A program made the position numbers and the translations under genes. Positions 8,004 to 17,117 of a stretch of DNA of 64,000 nucleotides are shown piece by piece. The DNA is from an uncultured Rubripirellula sp. (GTDB taxonomy: Bacteria > Planctomycetota > Planctomycetia > Pirellulales > Pirellulaceae). The notes below the pieces were generated by a model. It was not told the origin of the DNA and did no database searches. It was given only the letters and a program-made list of their open reading frames with translations. The DNA lies in NCBI GenBank assembly GCA_938075415.1, contig CALJHC010000010.1, positions 1 to 64,000 on the forward strand, read 5' to 3'. How positions within the stretch are numbered: the first letter of the stretch is position 1; each line of letters begins with the position of its first letter.

Positions 8004-9278
8004 ATGGCTTGGCAAGCATCAATCTTTGGTGAACATCTTGGCCGGGGTAGCGGCATCGGTGAATTGATGGATGACCTCGGCCATGCCTTGGCGAGTGGCG
8101 GTGATGAGATTCTGATGTTAGGCGGCGGCCAGCCGGCCCATCTCCCTGAGGTTGCCCAGGTTTGGCAGCAGCAAATTGAAAAAATGGTGAGTCAACCCGA
8201 GCAGGTTCAGCATGTACTGAGTCATTATGAGCAACCGATCGGAAATACCGCCTTTCGTCGATCCATAGCTTCTTTGTTGCAGCGGGAGTACGGTTGGAGC
8301 GTCGGGCCGGAAAATATCGCGGTCACTGCTGGCGGGCAGACGGCACTGTTTTTTTTATTCAACATGCTCGCTGGATCACACTCAGATGGAAGCCACCGGC
8401 AAGTTCTCTTACCATTGATTCCGGAGTACATCGGCTATGCCAACCAATCGGTTGCTGGCGAGATGTTTCGTGGGGTGCGCCCGCTGATAGAGCGATTGGG
8501 AAGTCATCAATTCAAGTATCGAGTTGATTTTGATGCGATTGAATTGGATGATCGAGTTGGGGCGATCTGCGTTTCGCGGCCCACCAACCCGACCGGCAAC
8601 GTGCTGACGGATCAAGAAATTCGGAGGCTCCATGAAATGGCGGTATCGGTGGACATTCCCTTGTTGGTTGACCAAGCTTATGGCGCACCGTTTCCGGGTG
8701 TCGTGTTTGAGCCAATACAGCCGTTTTGGGACGAACAGATGATTTTGACGCTGAGTCTTTCAAAGTTAGGGCTGCCCGGGACTCGAACTGCAGTGGTGGT
8801 TGCGCGTCCAGAGGTGATTGATTCCATTCAATCAGTGACATCGATTGTGGGGTTGGCCAATACCAACCTTGGTCAGGCCTTGGTTCAGCCACTGCTGGAC
8901 GATGGAGAGATCAGTCGGTTGTGCCAGAACGTCATCCGCCCATTCTATTTGCAGAAATCACAACTCGCACAGGCATGGATTCGTGATTCATTTGACGATC
9001 AATTGCCATACCGAATTCATGTCAGCGAGGGAGCGTTTTTTCTTTGGCTGTGGTTTGAGGGATTGCCGATTCATTCGCAAGAGCTTTACGAACGACTCAA
9101 ACGCCGTAAGGTGCTGGTGGTACCCGGGCATCACTTCTTTTTCGGACTTGATGAGGATAGCTGGCAGCATCGCAGTGAGTGTCTTCGAGTCAGTTTTTCA
9201 ATGCCCGAGGCGATCGTTCGGGAAGGGATTAGGATTTTGGCGGAGGAGGTGGAGAATGCCTACCGAGCAGGGAAGTGA
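8004..9278 (+). CDS. avtA: Valine-pyruvate aminotransferase
   Basis: A 424-residue PLP-dependent fold-type I aminotransferase, collinear with E. coli AvtA. Shared blocks include M-L-G-G-G-Q-P-A, L-I-P-E-Y-I-G-Y-A, S-R-P-T-N-P-T-G-N-V, the PLP lysine block S-L-S-K-L-G-L-P-G (K254), G-A-F-F-L-W-L-W-F and V-V-P-G-H-x-F-F. It interconverts valine plus pyruvate with 2-ketoisovalerate plus alanine in the cytoplasm. Start ATG at 8004 chosen because GGAGG at 7988-7992 precedes it; the frame is open to 7977 inside the sulfatase. With only one base between the genes, co-transcription and translational coupling to the sulfatase are likely, although no metabolic link is obvious. Confidence 0.93.
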   Translation: MAWQASIFGEHLGRGSGIGELMDDLGHALASGGDEILMLGGGQPAHLPEVAQVWQQQIEKMVSQPEQVQHVLSHYEQPIGNTAFRRSIASLLQREYGWSVGPENIAVTAGGQTALFFLFNMLAGSHSDGSHRQVLLPLIPEYIGYANQSVAGEMFRGVRPLIERLGSHQFKYRVDFDAIELDDRVGAICVSRPTNPTGNVLTDQEIRRLHEMAVSVDIPLLVDQAYGAPFPGVVFEPIQPFWDEQMILTLSLSKLGLPGTRTAVVVARPEVIDSIQSVTSIVGLANTNLGQALVQPLLDDGEISRLCQNVIRPFYLQKSQLAQAWIRDSFDDQLPYRIHVSEGAFFLWLWFEGLPIHSQELYERLKRRKVLVVPGHHFFFGLDEDSWQHRSECLRVSFSMPEAIVREGIRILAEEVENAYRAGK

Positions 9279-9391
9279 ATTCGGCTTGGACACTTGATGT
9301 GATTGCTGAACAGCGGCTGCGATTAATCACCGGATTGATTCAAAAGCTGCTCAGGGACCGGTCCTGCATCGAACGTGGAATTGCGTCAGCT

Positions 9392-12300
9392 TTACCTTGC
9401 ATCGCCACCCACGCGAATTGAGAACGGTTCGGTGCACTGATCTCGATCAATTCCCAAGACAAGGGTGTGCTGGCCAGCGGTTAACGGGATTCGGATCAGA
9501 TCAATCGATGGTGTCGGCTTAGTATCGACCCATGCCTCGATGCCAAGTGTTGGGAGTTTGATTTCTGCAACACCCGCTTTGGGCATGTCGACGATGAAGC
9601 GAATAAAAGAAAGGGGGGGGGTCTGACGGTGCTGCTTGAATACATCAAGCTCATTCATGGGAACTGTGCCATTGACCAAGCTGGTAACGGACCTCCATTG
9701 CATCGCTGGGTCGCTGCTTGCGGCGGTATCAGTGCTGGTTCGGTTTAAACGCTGATTTGCCGCGTTGCTGTAAATCAATGTCTCGAGTGATCGAACAATC
9801 GGTTCGGTGGATATTGAGTACTCGGGTGTTCGGCCAAGGGCGGACAAGAACGCGACAAGGTCAGTCATTTCTGATTTCGTCAGGGTATCCAGAAGGCCTT
9901 CTGGCATGAGCGATTTACCTGGTTTTTCTTGCTCAATTGTTTCGGACGCAATCTGAACCTCTTTGCCGTCGGCAAGACGCAACTTAACGAATTCTTGGTT
10001 CCGCCCAATGATGATCCCGTTGATGACATCACCCTCGTCGGTAAGCACTGTCAGGGTGGTGTAGCCTTCCTTGAGTTTCGCATTGGGAAGCAAGAGAGAT
10101 TCGAGGATGTAGTCAGGTTGTGAGCTACCACCGACACTAATGAGGTTTGGGCCCACCAATCCACCCGCGTTGCCGATCGCGTGGCAGACAATGCACTGAA
10201 GGTTCGATTGACGGTAGATAGCCTCGCCGCGTGCTGGTGATCCTTGTGTTGCTGCTGCTGTCAGGATTTGACTTTTCAACTCCGGGGTAAGTTGCCAACT
10301 TGCATTTTCTAATTTCCCTGCAACGCGGATTGCTTGTTCCAGTTCAGGGTTTCCACCACCACCCTGAACGCCTCGCAGGACTGACCTTGCTAGGTCGGCG
10401 GGGATGGTTTCGCGACGAAGCGAATCAGCAAGGCGCTCAGCAGCCCCTTTTTTTCCAACGAATCCGATCAAGATTTCGGCTGCTGCCTCAGAGGTTTCGT
10501 TATTACCCAGAAGACGCAGTAAGGCGGGGATCGCAGCAATGGGTCGGCGGGAGGCGATTGAGCGGGTGGCTGCAATTCGTGTGGACGCATCTTTCGAATT
10601 GGTCAGGTGAAGTAATTGGGTTCTCACCTCCTCAATGTCAAAGGCTCCCAACGCGTCGATTAACGTTTGCCGTTGTTGGTCAGCAACTTTCTCAATGCCA
10701 CCGCTGAGAATCGGCACCAATGAATTAATTTTCCATTGACCCGCCAGTTTGGCGAGCACCAACAATTGATCAGGTGGGACTTGGCTTGCTTGAGGAAGCA
10801 AGGCTTGAATGGTCTGGTTGATGTTCTTGGGAATCGTTTTATCTCGACTTGTTCGACTAAGAATTGGTTGTAGTTTTGCAAGAGTCAGATTGTTTGAATC
10901 ACCGTCAAGAATTGCGTTGACCGTTCGACCCAATTGTTCGGAATTGCCTGCGATGGCGATCGCTTGCACGATTGCATTCTCAGATTCAGGCTTGAGACGA
11001 CCGTCTTCGAGATACTTCAGTGCGACTTCCGCAGCTTGATTGGTACCAATGGCTGTCACCGCGAATCCAAGTTGGCTGGGGCGTTCGGCCCACGAGATGG
11101 CTGGAAGAACAGAGCCTGGTTGATAAGTTTGATCTAACTTGCGCAAGGTTTGCCAAATTGCAAAATCCAGGTTGCCATCGATTGGCATCCCCGCTGCGAT
11201 GAGGACCGCATTGAACGCGTCGATGGCGGAATCTGAATCCACTTGTCCAAGACTGGCGATCGCCTCCAGGCGAATTCTTGGGTCGGTATTTGATGTTTGT
11301 GACATCATGTACGGTATCAGACCTGGAACAGCGTCTTCACCAAGTTCTTGCCGTTGGTGCCAAAGGCTTCGAAGTAGTGTTCGACGGGACTCGGGAACGC
11401 TTTGGCTGATCAGTTCACCAATCGGTGTGGTGGTTGGTGTTTCGAGGACTTCCGAGATCCACAGATTCTCCAAATTTCGACTGGCCGGTTCACGGGATAC
11501 CCATTGATCGACTGCTTGCTTCACCGATGGTCCGCCGTCGGATGCCCGGTTCCATAATTCTTGGCGGGCGAATTGCCGAACGGCCAAGGATGCATCATCA
11601 AGCAGGCTGGCCAAGTCAGGGGTGGAGGCGGCGGCAAAATCCGGCCAAAGATCCAGTTCGCGATTGGGAAAACTAATTCGCCAGATTCGACCATGCGTGC
11701 GATCGCGACGATCGTCTCTGAAATCCACTTCGCCATGTTGGATGATCGGGTTGTACCAGTCTGCAATGTAAAGAGCACCGTCGGGGCCCATCTTGGCGTC
11801 AATTGGGCGAAATGCAACGTGTTGGGTTGTGATGAGTTCTGGTTGTTGGCGACTTAGGTACCCGCTGCCATTGGATTCAATGCTGAAGCGACAGACACGA
11901 TGGCTGCGAAAATCATTCGCGACCAAGTTACCCGACCAGCTTGGTGGGATATGGGTGCCGGAAAGAATTTCCAAGCCACAGTGTTTGGGGCTACCGGGAT
12001 TCAATCCCTTTAGCCACCGAGTGGCACCAGGAGAGGTGACGAAGACGGAGTCGGGGAAAGCGTAATTGATTCCCTCAAAATAAGCTCCGTCTGTGACAAA
12101 GGACTCACCGACTGCGTCAAAACTGTGACCCCAAGGATTGACGAAGCCTTTGCAAACCACCTCAAGCCGTCCTGTTGCTGGGCGGTATCGCCAGATGCCC
12201 CCGCCATCGAGATGGCGAGTCCCGAATGGCGTTTCAACATGGCTATGGATGTAAATGGATTGGTTGAAGTAGAGGCATCCATCAGGGCCAAACCGAAGAG

Positions 12301-12826
12301 TGTGAATCAAATGGTGAGTGTCCTCGGTGCCAAAACCACTCAAGACGACGCGACGCTGGTCAGCGACGCCATCCCCATCGGTGTCTTTCAAATAGACAAG
12401 TCGCGTGCTTTCCGCCACGTATGCCGCGTCGGGTCCGTCTGGCAGAATTCCGGTTGGAATCAGTAGGCCATCAGCAAATACTTTCCGATCATCTGAAACC
12501 CCATCACCGTCGGTATCACGTAGCACAATAATTTTGTCATTCGCAACCTGCCCAGGTTCAATCTGTGGGTAGACTTCGCTGCTCGCAATCCATAGTCCGC
12601 CGGTCGAGTCAAAGTTGATTTGAATTGGTTTGCTGAAGTCAGGATCGGAGGCGAACAAATTGACATCTGATTGCTCGTCCACGGTCATTTGCTGACGTTC
12701 AGCAACAGGGTCTGGTTCGGGAATCTCTTTGAGGTCTCGTTGGGACCAGACGGTGCTGCAGAGAAGGGATGTCACGCAAAGGAGGCGGAGGGCAAAGCAC
12801 ATCGACTCACGGAAAAAACTTGTCAC
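9392..12826 (-). CDS. PVC-type heme-binding CxxCH protein with propeller and HEAT-like repeats
   Basis: An exported 1144-residue protein. A signal peptide (about 1-28) precedes an N-terminal propeller related to membrane-bound dehydrogenases (about 45-390; blades with D-T-D-G-D-G and P-D-G-x-L-Y motifs, e.g. G-P-D-G-A-L-Y-I-A-D-W). A helical HEAT-like region follows (about 395-840), then a cytochrome c domain with C878-I-V-C-H882 and a later S-L-M-P-E-G-L segment that can supply the Met ligand. A beta-sandwich-like C-terminus ends the protein. Such multi-domain proteins are a hallmark of Planctomycetes and Verrucomicrobia and probably pass electrons from sugar or alcohol oxidation in the periplasm; the substrate is unknown. 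The gene is convergent with avtA, with 113 bp between the stops. Confidence 0.9.
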   Translation of the reverse strand: MTSFFRESMCFALRLLCVTSLLCSTVWSQRDLKEIPEPDPVAERQQMTVDEQSDVNLFASDPDFSKPIQINFDSTGGLWIASSEVYPQIEPGQVANDKIIVLRDTDGDGVSDDRKVFADGLLIPTGILPDGPDAAYVAESTRLVYLKDTDGDGVADQRRVVLSGFGTEDTHHLIHTLRFGPDGCLYFNQSIYIHSHVETPFGTRHLDGGGIWRYRPATGRLEVVCKGFVNPWGHSFDAVGESFVTDGAYFEGINYAFPDSVFVTSPGATRWLKGLNPGSPKHCGLEILSGTHIPPSWSGNLVANDFRSHRVCRFSIESNGSGYLSRQQPELITTQHVAFRPIDAKMGPDGALYIADWYNPIIQHGEVDFRDDRRDRTHGRIWRISFPNRELDLWPDFAAASTPDLASLLDDASLAVRQFARQELWNRASDGGPSVKQAVDQWVSREPASRNLENLWISEVLETPTTTPIGELISQSVPESRRTLLRSLWHQRQELGEDAVPGLIPYMMSQTSNTDPRIRLEAIASLGQVDSDSAIDAFNAVLIAAGMPIDGNLDFAIWQTLRKLDQTYQPGSVLPAISWAERPSQLGFAVTAIGTNQAAEVALKYLEDGRLKPESENAIVQAIAIAGNSEQLGRTVNAILDGDSNNLTLAKLQPILSRTSRDKTIPKNINQTIQALLPQASQVPPDQLLVLAKLAGQWKINSLVPILSGGIEKVADQQRQTLIDALGAFDIEEVRTQLLHLTNSKDASTRIAATRSIASRRPIAAIPALLRLLGNNETSEAAAEILIGFVGKKGAAERLADSLRRETIPADLARSVLRGVQGGGGNPELEQAIRVAGKLENASWQLTPELKSQILTAAATQGSPARGEAIYRQSNLQCIVCHAIGNAGGLVGPNLISVGGSSQPDYILESLLLPNAKLKEGYTTLTVLTDEGDVINGIIIGRNQEFVKLRLADGKEVQIASETIEQEKPGKSLMPEGLLDTLTKSEMTDLVAFLSALGRTPEYSISTEPIVRSLETLIYSNAANQRLNRTSTDTAASSDPAMQWRSVTSLVNGTVPMNELDVFKQHRQTPPLSFIRFIVDMPKAGVAEIKLPTLGIEAWVDTKPTPSIDLIRIPLTAGQHTLVLGIDRDQCTEPFSIRVGGDAR

Positions 12827-13893
12827 GATTCACCGAAGCGTTTGGGAAGGGATGACGGGAAGGAAATGGGTTACAGCCCAAGGCAGTTTGTAACCTTCTC
12901 TCGCCAGCAATCCGGCTGGCGATTGGGGGATTTGGCAACCTGATGGTTGGTGCGACAGTATAGGGCAAAGCAGGCAGCACCGCCGAGTGAGTTTCTGGAA
13001 ATCAGCGACTTCCAAGGGGTGTATTCTTTTCTCTCCGGAACCGTGTTTTCCGCTTCAACTTTCACGGGGCGCAGCAGATAAATCCAAAAAGCTTCTCTGG
13101 ACCCAGCCTCTGATCAATCCACCAGCTTTTTTCTTTTTTTGCGTGGTTGAAGGCATCCATTTTTTTGATGAAGGAACAAAACTGGATTAGAGAGTCGATG
13201 GGAATATTTTTTTATTGCCAGATGAAATGAATCATGCTTGGGGAGAAAGTGTCTGGTCAGAGCTGGCAACTTATTGATTGAAACAGTGATTTTCGTCCGG
13301 ATCTTGTTGCCGAAATGATGCCGTGCGTAGTCTCGCGTCGCGAGGAGGTCGTTTTTGACCTGTTCTGGGCTTTGTGTTCTGGGCTTTGTGTTCTGGGGCA
13401 GGGGGCACAGCTGAGAGTAATTTCCGCAGGATTGGCGACATGAATGAAGAAGAGCTGATTAACTGAAATGATTGCGTTGGAGGTTTGGGGGAGAAATGGA
13501 CGCTGTGTCATGGTTCAAGGCTCTCGATGGCAGTTTTTAGCATCCGAGAAGGGTGGGCAGCGAATTTGCCGATAGAAAGCATTGCAGGGTCTGTCTCATG
13601 GCCGATGTCGCAGATTTTGAGTGATCGGTTTGGTTTGTCGCCTCGGGTATGACACTGGTTCGAGTTTGACCTTTATCACCTTGCGCTCTACGCTCATTAT
13701 GTCCAGATCCGCAAAACGTTTCCTCGGGCAGTCTTCAGGAGAGGACGCAGAACCTGTCTTGCCTGCTCGTCCTCTTATTCGTCTACTTTCAACTGAGGGA
13801 TTTGAGGGCGAACGTTTGCCCGTCGGTGTTGACGATTTTATTTATAGAAAAGCACTTTCAGGATATGTCGTGATGCGAGCTTCCAGGAAAAAC
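12827..13893. other. Gene-poor spacer, about 1.1 kb
   Basis: Divergent spacer between the heme protein and the hydrolase-like gene. It holds a 14-bp tandem duplication at 13361-13397 (separate entry) and several T-rich runs near 13120-13220. The hydrolase frame is open back to 13621, so its 5' limit is uncertain. No other supported gene. Confidence 0.45.
13361..13397 (+). repeat. 14-bp tandem repeat, 2.6 copies
   Basis: Two perfect copies of TGTTCTGGGCTTTG and a partial third (TGTTCTGGG), in a spacer. The unit contains the TGGGC core also seen in the arrays at 26803, 37053 and 57268, but otherwise differs. Confidence 0.9.
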
Positions 13894-14871
13894 ATGATCG
13901 CGGTTTCGCCAGAAAAACCTTGGAATGAGCAGCGTCGGCTCGAGGCGTTGCTTGTTTCGCTCAGGGGATTGTTTTCATTCGCTCTTCTGGTGGCTTTGTT
14001 GGGCTCTGCTTCGGTTTTTGCGCAGGGCGCGGCCAAGAAGAAGGGTGATGAGGACCCGCGTTTGGAGCCTCGAACAGTGACGCTGCAAACCAAAGATGGC
14101 ATGGAGATTCGAGCGTTCTATTTCCCTTCGGATCAGAAGAAGTCTGCGACGACAGTGCTGCTGGTACATCAATTGAAAGGACAAGCGAGTCCCTACTACA
14201 AGCTTGTTACCGCGTTGAACAAAGCCGGTTGTGCAGTGCTCGCGCCTGATTACCGAGGGCATGGTGGTTCACGTGAGTACATTAATGCTCGAGGCGACAA
14301 AGAAGAATTTGATCCCGATAAAATGTCCAAGCGAGATTTGGAGGCCGTTATCGCATTAGATCTGGAGAAGGCGAAGGGTTTTCTGAAAGAGGAAAACAAC
14401 GATGGATACCTCAATCTAAACGCTCTCGTCGTGATAGGTATTGGCGAAGGCTGTGTACTCGCAGATCTCTGGGCGATGAGGGATTGGGGGTTCCCGAGTA
14501 TCGGAAGCGTCAAGCAGGGTCAGGATGTCAAGGCGATCGTTCTTGTTTCCCCTGAAAAACAGGCGAAAGGATTGCCACTTGAACCCGCACTGAACGATAA
14601 CAACCTGCTGCGTTTACCCACCTTGATCATTGCAGGATCTTCCAGCCCCCAAGGTAGTGATGCCAGGAAGATGGCCAGTCGACTCGAAGCTCGGAAGAAG
14701 CGATTCGGTCGAGGCGAAGTTGATGGCCTGACTTCGTTGTTCCCCAAGACCGGGCTGAGTCATGATGCGTTGGTCAATGAAGTTGAGACCGTGATTCCCG
14801 AAATCGTCAAGTTCATCACGACGGAGGTTAAGGGGGGCGACCGTAAGAATCCATGGGTTGAACGTAATTGA
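13894..14871 (+). CDS. Exported alpha/beta-hydrolase-fold protein lacking the nucleophile serine
   Basis: A 325-residue protein if it starts at 13894. An AGGA at 13885-13888 supports this start, and it places a good signal peptide at the N-terminus (hydrophobic core about 23-40, ending S-V-F-A-Q-G). The frame stays open to 13621, and ATG 13873 is another candidate. Hydrolase landmarks: the oxyanion strand L-L-V-H-Q, the P-D-Y-R-G-H-G-G-S loop, and the late G-L-S-H histidine. At the nucleophile elbow, where the fold needs G-x-S-x-G, the protein reads G-I-G-E-G (G184, codon GGC 14443-14445). An ordinary serine hydrolase activity is thus unlikely. It may be a pseudoenzyme or use another chemistry. 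It sits alone, upstream of the convergent carA. Confidence 0.75.
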   Translation: MIAVSPEKPWNEQRRLEALLVSLRGLFSFALLVALLGSASVFAQGAAKKKGDEDPRLEPRTVTLQTKDGMEIRAFYFPSDQKKSATTVLLVHQLKGQASPYYKLVTALNKAGCAVLAPDYRGHGGSREYINARGDKEEFDPDKMSKRDLEAVIALDLEKAKGFLKEENNDGYLNLNALVVIGIGEGCVLADLWAMRDWGFPSIGSVKQGQDVKAIVLVSPEKQAKGLPLEPALNDNNLLRLPTLIIAGSSSPQGSDARKMASRLEARKKRFGRGEVDGLTSLFPKTGLSHDALVNEVETVIPEIVKFITTEVKGGDRKNPWVERN

Positions 14872-15409
14872 GGGATCTTGTTGGTCCATTCAAACCGTCA
14901 ACTAGGCTGCTAAGGCGAGATGGTGATTCGTTGGAGCCTCGTTTTCGACTTGCGGAATTTTAGTCCGTAATTGGATCGGGTGACTCGTTTTTTAGTCGCC
15001 TCAGGAACGAGATCCTTGGCCTTGTCTGTTTCTGGATCGTCATGGAAAGAAACTGGCTCGATGGATCGCCAGAGCAGTGAAGAAAGGAGGCGGCAGAGGG
15101 GCCTCTCTGGCCGAAGCTCTTCCCGGCGACAAAGGTTCCCGGCGACAAAGGTGGGGCCAGACTACAGGTCCACTTCGTCAGGTCAATGACGACTCGACGA
15201 GCGATCGATGGACTCACAGGTCTGTTGATCGGTGTCCAAAAAGGTTGTTTGGCGCTGAGGGATTTCGCATCAAAGGTCCACGGTTGTGTCCCGTGGTAAG
15301 GTGGCACTCAAGTCGATGCAAAGGCGGGGCATCGCCGACTGGTTGAGGACTCGCCAGATGGTTCAGCGGTGACTGCAATCGATAGATTCAGGGTCTCGAG
15401 TCGACCGGA
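14872..15409. other. Convergent spacer with a 16-bp duplication
   Basis: About 540 bp between the hydrolase-like gene and the 3' end of carA. It holds two perfect copies of TTCCCGGCGACAAAGG at 15120-15151. Frames open here are not supported by any domain or RBS, and no clear terminator was found. Confidence 0.45.
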
Positions 15410-16555
15410 TCAGGTGTTGATCGCACACAAGCGTTCCTGAAAACGCTCGAAAAGGTAATGGCTATCGTGGGGTCCCGACGCTGCTTCAGGGTGATACTGA
15501 ACGCTGAAAGCATTTTCTTCTCGATGTTTCACACCCGCGATCGTGTCATCGTTGAGATTGCGGTGGGTGATTTCCAAGCAATCGGGAAGTGATTCCTCTT
15601 CAACGGCGAAGCCATGGTTCTGCGAGGTGATTTCCACCTTTTCTGTTTCAACGTCAAAGACGGGTTGGTTGGCACCGCGGTGGCCGAACTTCAGTTTGAA
15701 GGTTTTTGCACCGCATGCGAGTGAGAGTAATTGGTGTCCGAGGCAAATGCCAAAAATTGGCTTCTTGCCGATCAGGTCTCCAATGGTTTTTTGGGCATAC
15801 TCCAAAGGCTCAGGATCCCCCGGGCCATTGGAGAGAAAGATTCCATCTGGTTCTAGTCTCAGGATGTCATCCGCTTTGGTGTTACCGGGGACAATCGTGA
15901 CTTGATTACCGCGGGAGGCGAAATGACGTGGGATGTTCCATTTCATTCCAAAGTCCATGCAGACGATGTGGCTGCCGTTGGACGAGTCCTTGGCTGCACC
16001 AATTTCAGTCGCGGTCCAATCATCAAGGTATTGGTCCCATGACATGACTTCCTTGGGCATCACCTCCTGAACCAGGTCTCGCCCCACCAAACCTTGCGAG
16101 GCAATCGCTTTGGCAACCAAACTGGCATCATCAAGATCAACCGTCGAGATGATGCTGCGCATCGCACCTTTCTCGCGAATTCTGCGCACCAGAGCGCGAG
16201 TGTCGATGCCGGCAAGACCAAGGATATGATGCTTCTTCAGGTAATCACTCAGGCCGCCCTCCGCCCGATAGTTGCTGAAAATCCGGCTGCATTCTCTAAC
16301 GACAAATCCGGCGAGTGATGGAGTGTCGTTTTCGATGTCGATTGAATTGACCCCGTAATTGCCAATTTCGGGGTAAGTCATCGTGACGATTTGTCCGCGG
16401 TAACTAGGGTCCGTCAGGATCTCCTGGTAACCGGTCATCGAGGTGTTGAAGACGGCCTCGCCCGTGATCTCACCTTCGGCACCGAATGATTGACCGGTGA
16501 AAACACTGCCATCTTCCAGAGCTAATTTTGCGGGGGCCATTGCTGTACTCTTCAC
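15410..16555 (-). CDS. carA: Carbamoyl-phosphate synthase small subunit
   Basis: A 381-residue glutaminase subunit. It hydrolyses glutamine and channels ammonia to CarB for carbamoyl phosphate, used in pyrimidine and arginine synthesis in the cytoplasm. The N-terminal CarA domain shows the L-E-D-G-x-x-F-x-G start and F-N-T-S-M-T-G-Y-Q-E-I-L-T-D-P-S-Y. The class-I GATase domain has the nucleophile in G-I-C271-L-G-H-Q and the H355-P-E357 pair; C271, H355 and E357 complete the triad. Length is normal for the family. An internal ATG at codon 6 is an alternative start and gives the more usual N-terminus. carB is not adjacent, as is common where pyrimidine genes are scattered. Confidence 0.97.
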   Translation of the reverse strand: MKSTAMAPAKLALEDGSVFTGQSFGAEGEITGEAVFNTSMTGYQEILTDPSYRGQIVTMTYPEIGNYGVNSIDIENDTPSLAGFVVRECSRIFSNYRAEGGLSDYLKKHHILGLAGIDTRALVRRIREKGAMRSIISTVDLDDASLVAKAIASQGLVGRDLVQEVMPKEVMSWDQYLDDWTATEIGAAKDSSNGSHIVCMDFGMKWNIPRHFASRGNQVTIVPGNTKADDILRLEPDGIFLSNGPGDPEPLEYAQKTIGDLIGKKPIFGICLGHQLLSLACGAKTFKLKFGHRGANQPVFDVETEKVEITSQNHGFAVEEESLPDCLEITHRNLNDDTIAGVKHREENAFSVQYHPEAASGPHDSHYLFERFQERLCAINT

Positions 16556-17117
16556 TCGCGTTGTTGTGGAACGAAATGAGGGTTCGAGATGATGGGGCTA
16601 GGCGATCACGTCCACTCCGACGAAGACAAACACGTTCCCGGGCAATCAGCCGTCATCGAGAGAGATCGTGTCCTGCCACGCGTTGCTGACTCAGCAGGGT
16701 CCCATTGTTGATCGGAGATTCAACCGAAAACAACGGGATGATTCGACGTCCCGACGGCAGTTCCAAGCAGTTGCCGGGAGTCCATGCCACGTGAGGAGTG
16801 TGCTTCGCGACTGCGTCGAGGTCGCTTTCGCTGAGTGAATTTTGAGCGACATCAGTGGATCAGCCAAGCGGTTCTTGCACGCATCCGCTCCACAGCACCG
16901 AATCACGTTGCTTCGGGCCAAAAAATTGACTTGTTCAAGGATTGGCTCTGCTCTCCATTCACTCTAAGGAGAAGATACCAAAGAATGATTTTCTGACGAG
17001 GCGGGTAAGAGAACAGATCACCGGAATTTGTTCGCAAAATCGCCTTTCAACCTTGGAAACCATCGCAATCAGTTTCCGAGACAAATTTTGGAGATCGGCA
17101 CCGATCCTGAGGGCAAA
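16556..17117. other. Spacer upstream of carA
   Basis: About 560 bp between the carA start and the 3' end of the TPR gene, both on the minus strand. I see no supported gene, repeat array or strong hairpin. A carA promoter is expected here, but I cannot place it. Confidence 0.4.

Noticed and set aside
14960..15307. 115-codon minus-strand frame between the hydrolase-like gene and carA
   Set aside because: No RBS, domain or codon bias supports it, and it crosses a tandem duplication.
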